Part shown: in pieces, positions 62,928-64,000 of the stretch | How the letters are laid out: every line of letters starts with the position of its first letter | How positions within the stretch are numbered: the first letter of the stretch is position 1 | Position numbers and translations under genes: made by a program | The notes under the pieces: generated by a model | The model's database searches: none | Told to the model about the DNA's origin: nothing | What the model saw: the letters and a program-made list of their open reading frames with translations, nothing else | Source: Nitratireductor sp. | GTDB taxonomy: Bacteria; Pseudomonadota; Alphaproteobacteria; Rhizobiales; Rhizobiaceae | Direction of reading: 5' to 3' | DNA length: 64,000 nt | Assembly (NCBI GenBank): GCA_020637805.1 | Contig: JACKJU010000001.1 | Span: 310,001-374,000 of the forward strand

Positions 62928-64000
62928 TCAGCGCATTTCTTCGGGAGCGTCGGCCCCAACGATGGAGAGCCCCGATGCCAATACGCCAGCCAATGCGTGC
63001 AACAATGCCAGTCTGGCGAGAGTCAATTTACGGTTTTCATGGTTAATAAACCGTAATTCAGGCATTTCCTTGCCGCGATTCCAATGACCGTGCAGCATTG
63101 AGGCCATCTCGTGGAGGTAAAACGCCACCCTGTGCGGTTCATCTGCACGCGCCGCCTGCTCTATCATTCTGGGATATTCTGACATCTTGCGAACAAGGCC
63201 CAGTTCACCCTCGTCATCAAGCAATGAGAGATCGGCGGAACGCAGCGAAGCTTCAGAAAGATCAAGATCTGGCATGTCGCTCCCGGCCTGGCGCAGAACC
63301 GACTTGCAGCGGGCGTGAGCATATTGAACGTAGAAGACCGGATTGTCCTTCGACTGCTCCGTCACCTTGGCAAAATCGAAATCCAGGGGTGCTTCCGGTT
63401 TCCGGTAAAGCATCATGAAGCGAACGGCATCCTTGCCCACCTCCTCGACCACATCGCGAAGGGTGACGAAGCTGCCCGCCCGTTTGGACATGCGTACCGG
63501 CTCACCGTTGCGGTAGAGCTTCACAAGCTGGGTCAGGAGGACATCAAGCTCGGCCTTGTCACCCGCAACAGCGCGCGCAACAGCCTTGAGGCGCTTCACA
63601 TAGCCGCCGTGATCGGCGCCCAGCACGTATACCATGCGCTCGAAGCCCCGGTCGAACTTGTCCTTGAAGTAGGCCACGTCGGCGGCAAAGTAGGTGTAGG
63701 AGCCATCTGACTTGACCAGAGGACGGTCCATGTCGTCGCCCACCTCGGTGGACCGGAACAGGGTCTGTTCACGATCCTCCCAGTCCTCGGGCAACTCCCC
63801 CTTGGGCGGCGGCAGGCGGCCGTAATACACGAACCCGCGTTCGCGCATCTCCTTCAGCATCCGGTCGATTTCGGAGATACCATTGTGCTTTGCGTGCAGG
63901 GTCCTCTCCGAAAAGAAGATGTCGTGATGCACGTTGAGAAGCGCCAGGTCTTCACGGATGAGCGCCATCATCGCATTGATGGAGCGATCTCTCAGGATCT
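62928..64000 (-). CDS. argS: Arginyl-tRNA synthetase, C-terminal part (5' truncated by window)
   Basis: The last ~357 residues of ArgRS are present. They include the Rossmann half with YVLGADHGGYVKRLKAVARA, the RMSKRAGSFVTLRDVV KMSKS-like loop, DAVRFMMLYRKPEAPLDFDF and the DALR anticodon-binding domain (NPVFYVQYAHARCKSVLRQA; HEMASMLHGHWN). The HIGH motif is outside. Frame continues past 63971 to the window end. Normal terminator not seen. Confidence 0.95.
   Translation of the reverse strand, partial: ILRDRSINAMMALIREDLALLNVHHDIFFSERTLHAKHNGISEIDRMLKEMRERGFVYYGRLPPPKGELPEDWEDREQTLFRSTEVGDDMDRPLVKSDGSYTYFAADVAYFKDKFDRGFERMVYVLGADHGGYVKRLKAVARAVAGDKAELDVLLTQLVKLYRNGEPVRMSKRAGSFVTLRDVVEEVGKDAVRFMMLYRKPEAPLDFDFAKVTEQSKDNPVFYVQYAHARCKSVLRQAGSDMPDLDLSEASLRSADLSLLDDEGELGLVRKMSEYPRMIEQAARADEPHRVAFYLHEMASMLHGHWNRGKEMPELRFINHENRKLTLARLALLHALAGVLASGLSIVGADAPEEMR

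Overview
The window reads as core chromosome of an alphaproteobacterium of the order Hyphomicrobiales (Rhizobiales), inferred from gene content and order. The indicators are: the aapJQMP general L-amino-acid transporter; the argS–SPOR protein–nagZ–scpA–scpB block; the purC–purS–purQ and purL–bolA–grxD blocks; the gph/rpiA/DUF2059/gor block; the alphaproteobacterial F1-ATPase zeta inhibitor (DUF1476); and two homologues of mitochondrial complex I accessory subunits. I see no insertion sequence, phage gene, integrase or CRISPR array. The genus cannot be fixed from the sequence alone.

Layout. 1–5.3 kb: small regulatory or structural genes (PAS, PilZ, secreted transglutaminase-like protease, gamma-carbonic-anhydrase family protein, DUF3126). 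5.4–8.7 kb: cysE, an alpha/beta hydrolase, a NDUFS6-like zinc-finger protein and an FAD monooxygenase. 8.7–14.7 kb: the minus-strand aap operon, in which the ATPase AapP carries an unusual 173-residue N-terminal helix-hairpin-helix plus histone-H1-like extension. 15.1–15.8 kb: two tandem Tat-exported mini-proteins sharing an exactly spaced CxxxH-x29-CPxCG signature. 16.0–19.3 kb: nitroreductase, sfsA, map, radC. 19.3–24.9 kb: a minus-strand molybdenum-hydroxylase maturation island (MoxR ATPase, VWA/CoxE, two XdhC-type proteins, a MoeA/MobA-like fusion) with a flavin reductase but without the molybdoenzyme. 25.1–28.2 kb: orphan substrate-binding protein with a P1 peptidase, then DUF2259.

28.3–41.3 kb: purine biosynthesis (purB, purC, purS, purQ, purL) interrupted by a polysaccharide deacetylase, a DUF1127 protein and a MocR regulator, then bolA, a 50-residue membrane peptide gene and the CGFS glutaredoxin grxD. 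41.4–45.6 kb: an OmpA-family envelope protein, a lipoprotein with a possible permuted papain-like C-terminus, and an extradiol dioxygenase homologue. 45.7–52.1 kb: GFA protein, class II DAHP synthase, and a minus-strand run rpiA–DUF2059–gor–gamma-glutamylcyclotransferase, with gph divergent from rpiA. 52.4–56.1 kb: class I fumarase, a 2-hydroxyacid dehydrogenase and a GH25 lysozyme lipoprotein. 56.4–64 kb: tRNA-Arg(TCT), NDUFS4-like protein, tRNA-Pro(TGG), DUF192, scpB, scpA, nagZ, a SPOR protein and the 3' part of argS.

Pathways that meet here include thiol metabolism (cysE, gor, gamma-glutamylcyclotransferase, grxD), purine synthesis, cell-wall remodelling (nagZ, GH25, SPOR, deacetylase) and respiratory-complex accessory proteins. 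The most unusual items are the HhH–AapP fusion, the tandem Tat-exported paralogues, a three-copy ~100-bp two-hairpin intergenic repeat, repeated acidic motifs in the SPOR protein, and a probably leaderless MocR gene.
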